The notes: generated from the letters alone by a model not told the origin. A stretch of 64,000 bases of DNA from Paraburkholderia sprentiae WSM5005 (GCF_001865575.2 NZ_CP017562.2:186001-250000); one strand, 5' to 3'. Shown: positions 1 to 8,892, counted from the first letter of the stretch. Numbers and translations: made by a program.

Positions 1-401
1 GGTAATAAACCTCCGTCGGCGGGCAATGCAGTTGCACCAGGTCGAGCGAGTCGACGCCCAGGTTCGAGCGACTCCGGTCGATGAAGGCTTCGAGCTCGCG
101 CTTGTTCAGATAGCCGCTGGTCACATGCGGGTCGAGTCGGCGTCCGAGCTTGGTGGCGACGATGGGACGTTCGCCGCCTCGTTGCCGCAATACGTCACGG
201 ATGATCCGTTCCGAGCGGCCGTCGCCGTAGACGTCGGCTGTGTCAATGAACGTGACACCGCCATCGAGCGCGGCGTTGAGCGCCGCCTTGGCATCCTCTT
301 CCGCAACACTGCCCCACGAGCCGCCGATTGCCCATGCGCCAAAACCGATTTCCGACACGTTCCAGCCGGTACGACCCAATTTTCTCTTCGAAAGCGTCAT
401 C
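1..401 (-). CDS. Aldo/keto reductase, N-terminal part (runs off the left edge)
   Basis: Translating the minus strand from an ATG at 401 gives MTLSKRKLGRTGWNVSEIGF, a typical start of the aldo/keto reductase family (NADPH-dependent carbonyl reduction on a TIM barrel). The four catalytic positions are all visible: Asp and Tyr in FIDTADVYGDG, Lys in IVATKLG and His in DLVQLHCPP. Only about 133 residues are present, since the gene continues past base 1. A second in-frame ATG at 413 would add four residues; an AGAGG lies just upstream of it, so the exact start is open. It is transcribed divergently from the isochorismatase-like gene at 593. Substrate unknown. Confidence 0.85.
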
Positions 402-592
402 TGGATGCTCATCCTCTATGTTTGCGAAGTGACGTCGCAGGTGTTTCATTACGTTGCGGGCGTGCGGGCGACGTCTGTACGCAGTGTAGCAAGTGGGCAG
501 GGCGGCCGGCGCGATGCCCTGAAGTATGATCTCGATGGTCTCGAAGCAGCCGCTCACACAATAGGACGTGGAATCCGGATAAAGGTGGCGTA

Positions 593-1225
593 ATGACATC
601 CAACGCAGGTTCTCGCGGCATCGCGAACGACGGGCTCAGCGGCGAGCGCACGAGTGCACGGATTGCCGCAATCGTGCCATCGCAAACCGCACTTCTGGTT
701 ATGCACTACCAGACCGACATTCTCGGACTCTTTCCATCGGTCGCGCCGGCGTTGCTCGCCAATACGCGCCGGTTATGCGACGCGGCCCGGGCCAAAGGAG
801 TCAAGGTCTATTTCATCAATCTGCGGTTCAGTCCGGGCTATCCGGAGGTCAGCCCATTGAACCGGAATGGGCAGGGAATCAAAAGCCTTGGTCTTTTTCT
901 CGAAGACCGGACCTCGCCAGAGTTGGGCCAGCAGGCAAACGAACCGCTCGTCATCGCGCATCGTGCGAGCGTGTTCTTCGGCACCGATCTGGAGGCGCAA
1001 CTATTGAGGCAAGGTATCGACTCGTTGATCATGGTCGGCATTGCATCGACCGGGGTCGTGCTTTCCTCGGTCGCGTACGCGAGCGATGCGGACTTCCGCC
1101 TATATACGGTCAAGGACTGCTGTTACGACCCCGACTCGGTGGTACATGAACATCTGTTTTGTACCGCATTCGATTCACGCACGACGGTGCTGTCGCTCGC
1201 GGATGCGTTACGGTTGCTCGCGTAG
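593..1225 (+). CDS. Isochorismatase-fold protein with altered active site
   Basis: The 210-residue product has the fold pattern of the isochorismatase/nicotinamidase (cysteine hydrolase) family: a first strand ALLVMHYQTDIL (about residues 33-44), the middle ASVFFGTDL block and the late GIASTGVVLSS block. In active family members these carry Asp, Lys and Cys. Here the aligned residues are His38, Arg124 and Val156, so the standard triad is absent. The start at 593 is supported by AAAGGTGG a few bases upstream. It may be a non-hydrolytic binding protein or a subfamily with different chemistry. Function unknown beyond the fold. Confidence 0.8.
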   Translation: MTSNAGSRGIANDGLSGERTSARIAAIVPSQTALLVMHYQTDILGLFPSVAPALLANTRRLCDAARAKGVKVYFINLRFSPGYPEVSPLNRNGQGIKSLGLFLEDRTSPELGQQANEPLVIAHRASVFFGTDLEAQLLRQGIDSLIMVGIASTGVVLSSVAYASDADFRLYTVKDCCYDPDSVVHEHLFCTAFDSRTTVLSLADALRLLA

Positions 1226-1310
1226 ACCGATAGCAACGATTCGGCGTCGCCGGTCGCATCGGCATGTGATTTGCTGACTGCTGGAAGAGACACCCACCAG
1301 GCGACAAACC

Positions 1311-1823
1311 GTGGCGGCAAAAGCAACCGGTATCACCCCGCTCCAGATGTTCGAAAGCGTCGTTATCCGCTTGTATGACGGCGGCGTCCTGTCGCCGGCC
1401 GTGCTCGAACGTGTGATCGGCGCTTTCGCGCAAGCGAAAGTCGACTGGCATGACACGGTGGAAGGCCGCGCCGTCGATGGCCGTTCACTGCACGACATCG
1501 TCGCGCTGACGATGCTGCCGGGACAACCCGTCGAATCGGCGTCGGCATCGTTCATGACCGTGATCGAACACATCGCGGGCGGCGCGTCGGAGACGAGCGA
1601 GGAAGGCGCGCGGCCAAAACCCGCGCGGCGCAAAAAAGCCGCGCCGCCGCTGGAAGATAGGGAAGCGGAGTCGGAGCCCGAATCGCAAGAACTGCTTGCG
1701 CAATTGTCGGGCGACGGACGATCCGGCAAGCGCCGTCGCGCAACCCGACAGGACGCGCCGGCGAGTCCGCGCAGCTATAACCCGTTCGTCAACGCACAGC
1801 CCCCGCGTTCGAAAAAGCCGTGA
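1311..1823 (+). CDS. Hypothetical protein with basic, disordered C-terminal tail
   Basis: A 170-residue product is predicted from a GTG start (AAKATGITPLQMFESVVI follows). Residues 1-95 look folded and helical; residues 96-170 are rich in Arg, Lys, Pro, Glu and Ala and contain KRRRATR and PARRKKAAPP patches, which suggests a disordered, possibly nucleic-acid-binding tail. No domain family is recognised. The codon usage is like that of the neighbours, which supports a real gene, but the ribosome site before the GTG is weak and a start at the ATG near 1347 cannot be excluded. Confidence 0.6.
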   Translation: MAAKATGITPLQMFESVVIRLYDGGVLSPAVLERVIGAFAQAKVDWHDTVEGRAVDGRSLHDIVALTMLPGQPVESASASFMTVIEHIAGGASETSEEGARPKPARRKKAAPPLEDREAESEPESQELLAQLSGDGRSGKRRRATRQDAPASPRSYNPFVNAQPPRSKKP

Positions 1824-1961
1824 AACCGGTGCGCCTTCGTCGACGCGAAACCGCGCACGGCCGATCACGGTTCGCTCACGGGAGCGTTCGCGCATGCCGA
1901 TTCTCCTGCTGCCGTACACTGTCCGGAAGCCGCATCACCTGCTATCCGCCAGCCCATCCTC

Positions 1962-2870
1962 ATGCCCAGCCCGCTCAGTCGCGACAACTGGCTAACCGCC
2001 CGCCGCGATGCCGAAACCGGCATCGAAAGCCTGCGCGCGCATTTCAGCGGCCATGCCTACGATCCGCACGATCACGACGACATGTTGATCGGCTACACGG
2101 AGCAGGGCGTGCAGCGGTTCCAGTGCCGTCGGTCGTTGCACACGAGCGTGCCGGGCCGCGCGATCCTGATCGAGCCCGGCGCGCTGCACGATGGCCACGC
2201 GCCCGAGGCAGGCGGCTTCACGTACGCGATGCTGTATCTGCCGCAAGCCTGGGTCGAGCACGCGGCGCGCCGGCTCGATCTGCCAGGACTGGCCGGCGTC
2301 GAGGCGGCGTTCGGCGAGACGCTCGTCGACGACCGCGCGCTCGTCGAGACGATCCGCCAGGCGTTTGTCGCGATTCACGGCAACGAGGGCCGGCTCGCAC
2401 GCGACCAGACGCTCGATCGTCTGTTGCTGCAACTGGGCGCCCAACTGCGCGGCGCGCCGCTGAGCGGTGAAGCCGCCGCGTCACCCGCGATTGCGCGGGT
2501 ACGCGATCTGTTGCACGAGCGTATGGACGGCAACCCCGGGCTCGACGAACTCGCCGAGCTTGCCGGCATCGACCGGTTCCGCTTGACGCGTCTGTTTCAG
2601 CGCGCGTTCGGCACGCCGCCGCACGCGTATCTGGTGCGCTTGCGTCTGCGCGCCGCGCGGCGCCTGCTCGCAACCGGCCGCACGCCCGCGCAGGTCGCTG
2701 CCGAAGTCGGCTTCGCGGATCAGAGTCATCTCGGCCGCTGGTTTCGTCGCGCGTACCGGATGACGCCGGCAGCGTACCGGCAGATGTGCACAAACGTTCC
2801 AGACCGATCGCGCGGCATCGTCGATCATGAGCGGCTCAACCAGGAGTCATCATGTTCGATACCAAAGTAG
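1962..2870 (+). CDS. AraC-family transcriptional regulator with cupin sensor
   Basis: The 302-residue protein has an N-terminal AraC-type cupin sensing domain (about residues 1-170, with the His-rich YDPHDHDDMLIG segment) and a C-terminal double helix-turn-helix domain (about 175-275, with LAELAGIDRFRLTRLFQ and VAAEVGFADQSHLGRWFR). It probably controls the following DUF2000 gene, whose start at 2852 lies inside the last codons of this gene, so the two are translationally coupled. The effector is unknown. No clear Shine-Dalgarno is seen before the ATG, so the start is chosen by domain completeness. Confidence 0.9.
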   Translation: MPSPLSRDNWLTARRDAETGIESLRAHFSGHAYDPHDHDDMLIGYTEQGVQRFQCRRSLHTSVPGRAILIEPGALHDGHAPEAGGFTYAMLYLPQAWVEHAARRLDLPGLAGVEAAFGETLVDDRALVETIRQAFVAIHGNEGRLARDQTLDRLLLQLGAQLRGAPLSGEAAASPAIARVRDLLHERMDGNPGLDELAELAGIDRFRLTRLFQRAFGTPPHAYLVRLRLRAARRLLATGRTPAQVAAEVGFADQSHLGRWFRRAYRMTPAAYRQMCTNVPDRSRGIVDHERLNQESSCSIPK

Positions 2871-3259
2871 CGCTGATCGTGCGCACCGATCTCGCGGTCT
2901 GGCAGAAGCTCAATGTGGTCGCGTTTCTCGCGACCGGCGTCGCCGCCGCGGCACCCGATGCGCTGGGCGAGCCCTACGAGGATGCCGCGGGCAACCGCTA
3001 CGGCCGCATGCTCGGCCAGCCGATGATGGTGTTCGCCGCCGACCGCTCCGGTCTGCAGAACGCGCATCGACAGGCGCTGTCGCGCGAGCTCGCAATCGTG
3101 CCGTATGTGCAAGCGATGTTTTCGACGGGGCATGACGCGGCGAACCGCGCAGTCTTTCTTGCCGAAGAGGCGGCGAATCTCGACCTCGTCGGTCTCGCGC
3201 TGCACGGACCGAAGAAAGCCGTCGATAAAGCCGTGAAAGGTTTGGCCTTGCACGAATGA
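2852..3259 (+). CDS. DUF2000 family protein
   Basis: The 135-residue protein (MFDTKVALIVRTDLAVWQKL...) fits DUF2000, a small alpha/beta family of unknown biochemical role that often sits next to AraC regulators. AGGAG lies 6 bases before the ATG, so the start is firm even though it overlaps the end of the AraC gene in another frame. Length is normal for the family. A role in a small-molecule response controlled by the upstream regulator is only inferred from the coupling. Confidence 0.85.
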   Translation: MFDTKVALIVRTDLAVWQKLNVVAFLATGVAAAAPDALGEPYEDAAGNRYGRMLGQPMMVFAADRSGLQNAHRQALSRELAIVPYVQAMFSTGHDAANRAVFLAEEAANLDLVGLALHGPKKAVDKAVKGLALHE

Positions 3260-3877
3260 CGAGTCGGCGCGTGCGCGAGCCGCTCAATTGCCGACGCTAC
3301 TCGCGCTGAAGATCAAAAATAAAAACGTTTGCCGCGCCGCACTTGAATTGCATTAAAACAAAAAATGTTATTCGGCGAATGCACGTGGCATCAATTCCCG
3401 CATCGCTTCACTTCGTTGCGAGTCTCAAAGCGGTATCGCGTCAAAGCGCCGGTCTATCCAAAGGGCATAGATGCGGCAGGCGAAAGTAGCGCATCCGCTC
3501 AATAGCGGAGCGTGTCGTCATCGTGGCAATGCGACTGCAAGTCTTTGTCGAGAAACGAATTGTCGGCGATTGCACCGGCGCGGCCGCCAAGTCGTTCCAA
3601 ATGGTTGTTTGCAAAAACGGCCTTCTGCGGCACGTACATGCTCGCAAGAATACCTTGCGCATACATTTCATTCTGAATTTGACATTAGTCAGAATTGAAC
3701 CTGTTGATGTTACACTGCAACGCGCTGGAGCCATTCTGGCAAAGGGCTTTGGTGTTTCCAGTTCAACTGTGGTTTGAAACGCGTCCACGACTTGTCGCGG
3801 TGCCGTGCGTGCGGCAGCCATTCACTGGACTTCTCCAATAGCCTGCTGCGTTCCCGGATTCCTCAGGTACTTATACC
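3260..3877. other. Long intergenic region upstream of the phc operon
   Basis: This 618-base stretch is clearly more AT-rich than its surroundings and holds no convincing gene. TTGAAT at 3343-3348 and TGTTAT at 3366-3371 are separated by 17 bases and form a plausible sigma-70 promoter pointing to phcB, with a leader of about 500 bases. TTGACA also occurs at 3679-3684, without a well-spaced -10 box. GGTA and TACC (3866-3877) form a short inverted repeat touching the GTG start of phcB. An 84-codon open frame at 3523-3777 has no family resemblance. Confidence 0.5.
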
Positions 3878-5269
3878 GTGTACTCTCAAACGCAAATCGA
3901 CCCGGTGGTCAGCTTCCGCAACTCGCAGCGCGAGCATGTGCGTGGGACGATCATTAACCTCCAGAGAAAGTCGTTGGTCATGGAGGTCTACAACCCCTAC
4001 TCCATCGTGCAGGTCAGCGAGGTGCTAAGCGAGCTGAGCGTGCGCATGGGCACCAAGAATGCCTATCTCGGCAAGGCGGTGGTCGTGAGTCTGGTGAACA
4101 CCGGTCTCACCGCGGTGGTTTCTCTGGCGCTCATCGACGAATGGCGAGAGCTTAGCGTTCTGCCCAATGAAGCGAAGTCGGTCGGACGGGAAGCAGAACT
4201 CTTTATTAGCGACTGGGACGCGCGCTTCAACATCCGGCGCGACTATCAGATCGTCGTGAACGAGATGCGCGCATTCCTGTCGGAAGTGTCGCGCTGGGTC
4301 GAGCAGGTCGATCTGACCGAGAGCTTGCCGAAGGCCGAAGGAGGCAGGCTGCGCGAGGACCTGTTCTACGAGCTTGCCACGCCGATCATGCTCAAGATCA
4401 AGTTCTTCCTCGACCGCCTCGAGGAAGAGGCCGAGCGTGTCGATGCCGAGACCGCACCCGTGCATCGCACTTATGCGCAATCGGCACTGCATCCGTTGCT
4501 GCTGCGCGCGCCGTTTGTCTACCGCACATTCACGAAGCCGCTCGGCTACGCCGGCGACTACGAGATGGTCAACCAGATCCTCAGCGATCCGCAGCAGGGA
4601 CCGACCACTTACTTCCAGATCGTCAATACGGCGTTCCTGCAGGCCGCCGTCGCGACCGCGCACCGCAACCGCATCACGCTGCTGATCGACTTTCTGACGC
4701 GTCAGGCCGAGGCAGCGCGCGCGGCTGGCAGACCGTTCCGCATCCTCAACGTCGGTTGCGGGCCCGCTTTCGAGATCCAGCGCTTCGTGCGGGAATATCC
4801 GCATCCTGAGCTGCTGTCGTTCGAGCTGGTCGACTTCAGCGAGGAAACGCTGGCGTTCACGAAAGACGCGATCGAAAGCTCGGCGCACGCCGCGGGACAT
4901 AAAACCTCGGTGCAGATGGTGCATCAGTCGGTGCACGATCTGCTCAAGCGTAAGATCTCAACCGACCCGTCCGCGCGCGAATTCGACGCGGTGTACTGCG
5001 CGGGTCTGTTCGACTATCTATCGGACAAGGTCTGCGCGCGCCTTCTCAGTTACTTCGCCGCTCGCACGCGACCCGGCGGCCAGTTGCTGGTCACCAATGT
5101 CCATTCGGCGAATCCCGAGAAGTACGGGATGGAGCATTTGCTCGAGTGGTATCTGATCTATCGGAACGAGAGCGGCATGAGCTCACTGCTTCCGTCCAAC
5201 TCCACTGACCAGAAGCTCTACGTCGACGAGACCGGGGTGAATGTGTTCGCGCAAGCCACGATCCTCTGA
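3878..5269 (+). CDS. phcB: PhcB-like SAM-dependent methyltransferase (quorum-signal synthase)
   Basis: The 463-residue product starts with a GTG. Residues 1-90 resemble a PilZ-like barrel (SFRNSQREHVRGTI, then a short beta-rich region). Residues about 270-430 form a class I SAM methyltransferase domain with the glycine motif ILNVGCGPAFEIQ near 289-301 and a later CAGLFDYL block. In Ralstonia, PhcB makes 3-hydroxy fatty acid methyl esters used as quorum signals. The match here rests on length, domain order and, above all, the three genes that follow: a membrane kinase, a receiver-kinase hybrid and a response regulator in the phcBSRQ order. The signal made here is not known. The ribosome site is weak (CAGG about 11 bases upstream). 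Confidence 0.8.
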   Translation: MYSQTQIDPVVSFRNSQREHVRGTIINLQRKSLVMEVYNPYSIVQVSEVLSELSVRMGTKNAYLGKAVVVSLVNTGLTAVVSLALIDEWRELSVLPNEAKSVGREAELFISDWDARFNIRRDYQIVVNEMRAFLSEVSRWVEQVDLTESLPKAEGGRLREDLFYELATPIMLKIKFFLDRLEEEAERVDAETAPVHRTYAQSALHPLLLRAPFVYRTFTKPLGYAGDYEMVNQILSDPQQGPTTYFQIVNTAFLQAAVATAHRNRITLLIDFLTRQAEAARAAGRPFRILNVGCGPAFEIQRFVREYPHPELLSFELVDFSEETLAFTKDAIESSAHAAGHKTSVQMVHQSVHDLLKRKISTDPSAREFDAVYCAGLFDYLSDKVCARLLSYFAARTRPGGQLLVTNVHSANPEKYGMEHLLEWYLIYRNESGMSSLLPSNSTDQKLYVDETGVNVFAQATIL

Positions 5270-5291
5270 AACCGTGTCGACAACCCTGTCC

Positions 5292-6647
5292 ATGACTACC
5301 AGTCCCCTGCAGAGCGGCTATCAAACCGAGCTGGCCGACTTTCGCGTCACGTTCAGCCGGGGTGGCGCGTGCACCGCCATTGCGCTCGTGCTGCTCGGCG
5401 TGGGGCTGGATTACGCGCAGTATCCGCAGTATCAGACGTCCTTCGCGCTCGCGCGTCTGCTCGTGTCGTTGATGATCGGCGGGATCGTGGCGTTGCTCGA
5501 TACCGACATGGGGCGGCGCCTGACTCCGTGGCTGACGCTGTCGTGGCTATTGCTGCCGCAGGCGATGATTTCATGGATGATCTGGCGCACCGACGGTGTT
5601 TTGTCGCCCTACTACATGGGCCTGAATCTGGCCATCTTCGCGTCCGGCATTGCGTTGCCATTTGGCTTGTGGCAAAACCTCGTGTTCGGCGTGTTGTCCT
5701 GCTTTCTCTATCTGGTCGCGTGTCTGCTGCCCCCGCATGACGGCATGCCGCTCGGCACGCTGACCGTCAATGTTCTGCTCCTGCTGTTCGCCGCTGCCGC
5801 CAGTGCCGTCTACACGTTCTTCAATGAACGCGTGCGCTTCATGCTGTTTCGCCTGAAGGCCGAGGTGTCCGCGAAAAACGCGGAGGTGTCCGCGAAGAAT
5901 GCGGAACTCGAAGTGATTAATCGCCAGTTGCTCGACATCAAGGGCCAACTGCTGCAGCAGGAAAAAATGGCGGCGATCGGTACGCTCGCGGCGGGCTTGC
6001 TACATGAAGTGAATAACCCGGTGAACTTCTGCCTGATGGCGATCGAGGTTGCACTGGAAGAGCCGATTTCGAAGCAGGAGCCGACGCTGCAGGAATGTCT
6101 GGTCGACGCGCGGCAGGGCATGCAGCGGATTCAGCACATCGTGTCGGACCTGAAGACTTTCGCGTATCGCAAGCCCGGGGCCGAAGCGGAGTCGGGTACG
6201 CCGTTCCTGTTCGAAAAGGCGCTCGATTCGGCGATCCGGCTCGTCGGCCATGAATTGCGCGGCGTCACGGTGACGCGCGAACTGCCCGTGGATACGCTCG
6301 TGCAAGGCGACGAGGCGGCCATCATCGGTGTGCTGATCAATCTGTTGTCGAATGCAGTGCTGGCGATGCGCAAGGCGGCCACGCCCGCGCCGGCGATTCA
6401 CATCAACGTGAGATGGACGGAAGGTCGCCTGCACGTGACGGTCAAAGACAACGGGCCGGGCATCGCGCCGGAAAATATTGCGCGCGTGTTCGAGCCGTTC
6501 TTTACGACCCGCGAAGTGGGACAGGGCCTGGGCTTGGGGCTGTCGATCAGCTATGCGGTGATCGAGCGCCACGGCGGTCTGCTGTTTGCTGAAAGCGAAC
6601 TGGGAAGTTGGGCGGCATTCAGTTTCGATCTGTCGCCTGCGCCCTGA
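5292..6647 (+). CDS. phcS: PhcS-like membrane sensor histidine kinase
   Basis: The 451-residue protein has about six hydrophobic segments (residues 28-175), an alpha-helical linker (180-225) and a kinase core: H-box LLHEVNNPVNF with His238, N-box LINLLSNAVLAM, G1 DNGPGI, F-box FEPFFTT and G2 GLGLGLS. In Ralstonia PhcS senses the ester signal made by PhcB and drives PhcR/PhcQ; the same role is inferred. The ATG at 5292 lies 22 bases after phcB. An in-frame GTG at 5274 and an ATG at 5241, preceded by GGGGTGA and overlapping phcB, are alternatives. The linker contains two copies of the heptad EVSAKNA. Confidence 0.82.
   Translation: MTTSPLQSGYQTELADFRVTFSRGGACTAIALVLLGVGLDYAQYPQYQTSFALARLLVSLMIGGIVALLDTDMGRRLTPWLTLSWLLLPQAMISWMIWRTDGVLSPYYMGLNLAIFASGIALPFGLWQNLVFGVLSCFLYLVACLLPPHDGMPLGTLTVNVLLLLFAAAASAVYTFFNERVRFMLFRLKAEVSAKNAEVSAKNAELEVINRQLLDIKGQLLQQEKMAAIGTLAAGLLHEVNNPVNFCLMAIEVALEEPISKQEPTLQECLVDARQGMQRIQHIVSDLKTFAYRKPGAEAESGTPFLFEKALDSAIRLVGHELRGVTVTRELPVDTLVQGDEAAIIGVLINLLSNAVLAMRKAATPAPAIHINVRWTEGRLHVTVKDNGPGIAPENIARVFEPFFTTREVGQGLGLGLSISYAVIERHGGLLFAESELGSWAAFSFDLSPAP
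5862..5903 (+). repeat. Tandem 21-base repeat encoding a duplicated heptad in the PhcS linker
   Basis: Two adjacent, nearly identical 21-base units encode EVSAKNA twice (residues 191-204) between the last membrane helix and the kinase core. The unit is exactly seven codons, so gain or loss of one copy would preserve coiled-coil phase. Confidence 0.85.
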
Positions 6648-6655
6648 GAAACGCC

Positions 6656-7777
6656 ATGAATGACATCCGACAGACACAGCCCACTCTTCTCTACGTCGAT
6701 GACGAAGAGTTGGCCTGCAAATATTTCGCGCGCACGGTCGGTGCGGATTACGAGGTCCTGCTCGCCACCAGCAGCGACGAGGCAATCGCTATCCTCGAGC
6801 AGGAGAATGCCCGCATCGCGGTACTGGTCACGGACTTCCGCATGCCGGGGCGCGACGGCGGCGACCTGCTGCGTCAGGTCGCGCTGGAATACCCGCATAT
6901 CGTGCGCATTCTGGTCACCGCTTACGCCGACGTCGAGATGCTATTGCGTACGGTCAACACCGGCGAGGTGTTCCGCATCCTCGAAAAGCCGCTGAAGCCG
7001 GCTGCGGTGCGCGATACGCTGCAATTGGCATTTGAGCGCTATCACGAACGTGCGATGCAGAACCAGCGTCTGATCGCCATCGACGAAACCCTCGCGTTCA
7101 TCGCGCACGAACTGAATACGCCGCTCGCGGCGATCGCGCTGAACGCGCACAGTATCGAAGATCGCACCGACGCGCAGCGCGATGCGGAGGGCGAAATTCT
7201 CGGCGCCGCGAAATCGATGCGCGAGAGCGCGCAGTACTGCATGGCGGTGGTGTCGTCCTTCTGGCGCTCCGTCCACAACGGGCGCCGGCAACCGGAAGGC
7301 GACGAAGCACGCATCGAAAGCACCGCGCATGGGCTGATCTCGGCGTTGCTCGATACGTATCCGTTTACGACCGCGCAGCGCTCGTGGGTGCAGGTCGACG
7401 TCGACAGCGACTTTGCCGTGCTCGCGCAACCGAATTGCGTGGCGCTCGTGCTGTCGTCGTTGTTGTCCAACGCGTTGCGCGCGCTCGCGGAGGTGCGCTC
7501 GCCGTCGGTGCGCTTTACCGTGACGACGGAGCCCCATCCGAGCATCGGCATCTGCGACAACGGCCCGGGAATTCCGCCGGAAATCAAAGACCGCCTGTTG
7601 ACGGACCCAATTACGACGCACGCGAAATCCGGGGGGAACGGCTTGGGCCTGATTCTATGCAACCGTGTCATGCAGTCCTGTGGCGGCGGACTCAGGATCG
7701 AGTCCACGCCGGGGGGAGGCACCACCGTAGTGCTGGATTTCCCCCATATCAAAGGTCAAACGCACAGGAGTTGTTGA
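6656..7777 (+). CDS. phcR: PhcR-like hybrid: N-terminal receiver plus C-terminal histidine kinase
   Basis: The 373-residue protein begins 8 bases after phcS. Residues 1-125 form a receiver (acidic pair in YVDDEE, phospho-acceptor Asp60 in VTDFRMPG, Lys111 in EKPLKP). Residues 140-365 form a kinase with His151 in FIAHELNTPLAAI, an N-box LSSLLSNALRAL, G1 DNGPGIPP and G2 GNGLGL. A receiver placed in front of a kinase is the unusual layout described for Ralstonia PhcR. It probably relays the PhcS signal. The ATG at 6656 is preferred because upstream in-frame codons lie inside phcS. Confidence 0.82.
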   Translation: MNDIRQTQPTLLYVDDEELACKYFARTVGADYEVLLATSSDEAIAILEQENARIAVLVTDFRMPGRDGGDLLRQVALEYPHIVRILVTAYADVEMLLRTVNTGEVFRILEKPLKPAAVRDTLQLAFERYHERAMQNQRLIAIDETLAFIAHELNTPLAAIALNAHSIEDRTDAQRDAEGEILGAAKSMRESAQYCMAVVSSFWRSVHNGRRQPEGDEARIESTAHGLISALLDTYPFTTAQRSWVQVDVDSDFAVLAQPNCVALVLSSLLSNALRALAEVRSPSVRFTVTTEPHPSIGICDNGPGIPPEIKDRLLTDPITTHAKSGGNGLGLILCNRVMQSCGGGLRIESTPGGGTTVVLDFPHIKGQTHRSC

Positions 7778-8778
7778 TGAACGAAGCAAAAGCCACAGAG
7801 GAGTTGGCGCCGGCGATCATCTTCGTCGATGACGAGGCGACCGCCGTCAAGTACTTCCAGCGTGCCATCGGAAGCCTCGCGCCGGTCCTGACTGGCGGCT
7901 CGGTGGAAGAGGGCAAGGCGCTGCTCGACGAGCATGGCGACAGGGTGGGGGTGCTTGTCTCCGACCAGCGCATGCCGGGCGAGTTCGGCAACGAGCTGCT
8001 GCGCTATGCGAGCGAGCGCTTTCCGCATGTCGTGCGGATTCTGACCACCGCGTATTCGGAGATCGACCAGACCGTCGCGGCCGTCAACCTTGGTCATATC
8101 CATCGCTACATCAAGAAACCGTGGGACATCACGGCGCTGCGCATGGAATTGAAGCAGGCGCTCGAGCTGGCCGAGCTGCGCAAGGAGCGCGATACGCTGG
8201 TGCGCGAGAAGCTGGGCGTGCTGCAAAAGCAGGTGGTCGCCACGCGCATCGGTCTGCTGCGCACGCTGTCGGCCACGCTGATCGGGCCCGAGCGCTTCCA
8301 GCCGGTCGAGACCTATCTTGCCGCGGCGGTACTCGCCGACGTGCCGACTTCCGAGCCCGACTGGCTGTTGCAGGACTACTCCGATCTGATCGCGGCCGAA
8401 AGTGCCCGCAGCGGCGCGTTCGGTCATACGGTGGCGGCGCACCTCGCCGCGCTGCGTAACCGTCACGGCGGCGCGAGCGCGAGCGGCGCGCTGACGGCGC
8501 TGACCGGGGCGCTTGCAGACGCAGGCATCAAGGTGCGCGGTGAAGGCGATGGTCTCGTGTTTGACCAGCCGGCCGCACTCGCGGAGTTTCTCGCGGAGCC
8601 GGGCAACAACGCGGTGTCGAGCGCACACGCCGCATGGCTGGCGAGTCTTCTGTGGCTCGACGGCAATGACGCTGCACTGCAGCCAGCACGCGAAGGCGAT
8701 GCGATCGCGTTCCGGCCGGCGCAGCACGGCACCGAGTTCGCCGCCGATCGCCTTGCCACGTGGATCGAGCAGTTCTGA
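7777..8778 (+). CDS. phcQ: PhcQ-like response regulator
   Basis: The 333-residue protein has a receiver at about residues 12-130 (FVDDEA, Asp63 in VSDQRMPG, TTAY, Lys in IKKPWD) followed by a helical region with KERDTLVREK and a C-terminal alpha-helical domain with no DNA-binding motif. Its start overlaps the phcR stop as TGATG and has AGGAG 6 bases upstream, so translation is coupled. In Ralstonia PhcQ works with PhcR to control the activity of the LysR regulator PhcA. No phcA-like gene lies in this window. Hairpins follow the stop. Confidence 0.8.
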   Translation: MNEAKATEELAPAIIFVDDEATAVKYFQRAIGSLAPVLTGGSVEEGKALLDEHGDRVGVLVSDQRMPGEFGNELLRYASERFPHVVRILTTAYSEIDQTVAAVNLGHIHRYIKKPWDITALRMELKQALELAELRKERDTLVREKLGVLQKQVVATRIGLLRTLSATLIGPERFQPVETYLAAAVLADVPTSEPDWLLQDYSDLIAAESARSGAFGHTVAAHLAALRNRHGGASASGALTALTGALADAGIKVRGEGDGLVFDQPAALAEFLAEPGNNAVSSAHAAWLASLLWLDGNDAALQPAREGDAIAFRPAQHGTEFAADRLATWIEQF

Positions 8779-8792
8779 CTACTTTGCTACCC

Positions 8793-8814
8793 GGGCGCGG
8801 CATCTGACGCGCCC
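8793..8814 (+). terminator. Hairpin just after the phc operon
   Basis: GGGCGCG (8793-8799) pairs with CGCGCCC (8808-8814) around an 8-base loop, 15 bases after the phcQ stop. There is no T tract, so it may end transcription weakly or protect the transcript end. Confidence 0.45.
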
Positions 8815-8872
8815 ATCCTCCTGCCGGCTTCGCGCTGCAGCCCGTCACGGCTAGCAGCGCGTCGCTGACAAC

Positions 8873-8892
8873 GACGGCTCGCCCGAGCCGTC
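8873..8892 (+). terminator. Second GC-rich hairpin downstream of phcQ
   Basis: GACGGCTCG (8873-8881) and CGAGCCGTC (8884-8892) form a perfect 9-base stem with a 2-base gap. It has no T tract. It may act with the first hairpin as a transcriptional boundary. Confidence 0.4.

Noticed and set aside
3523..3777. 84-codon frame upstream of the phc operon
   Set aside because: AT-rich, codon use unlike the genes around it, no recognisable domain and no clear ribosome site.
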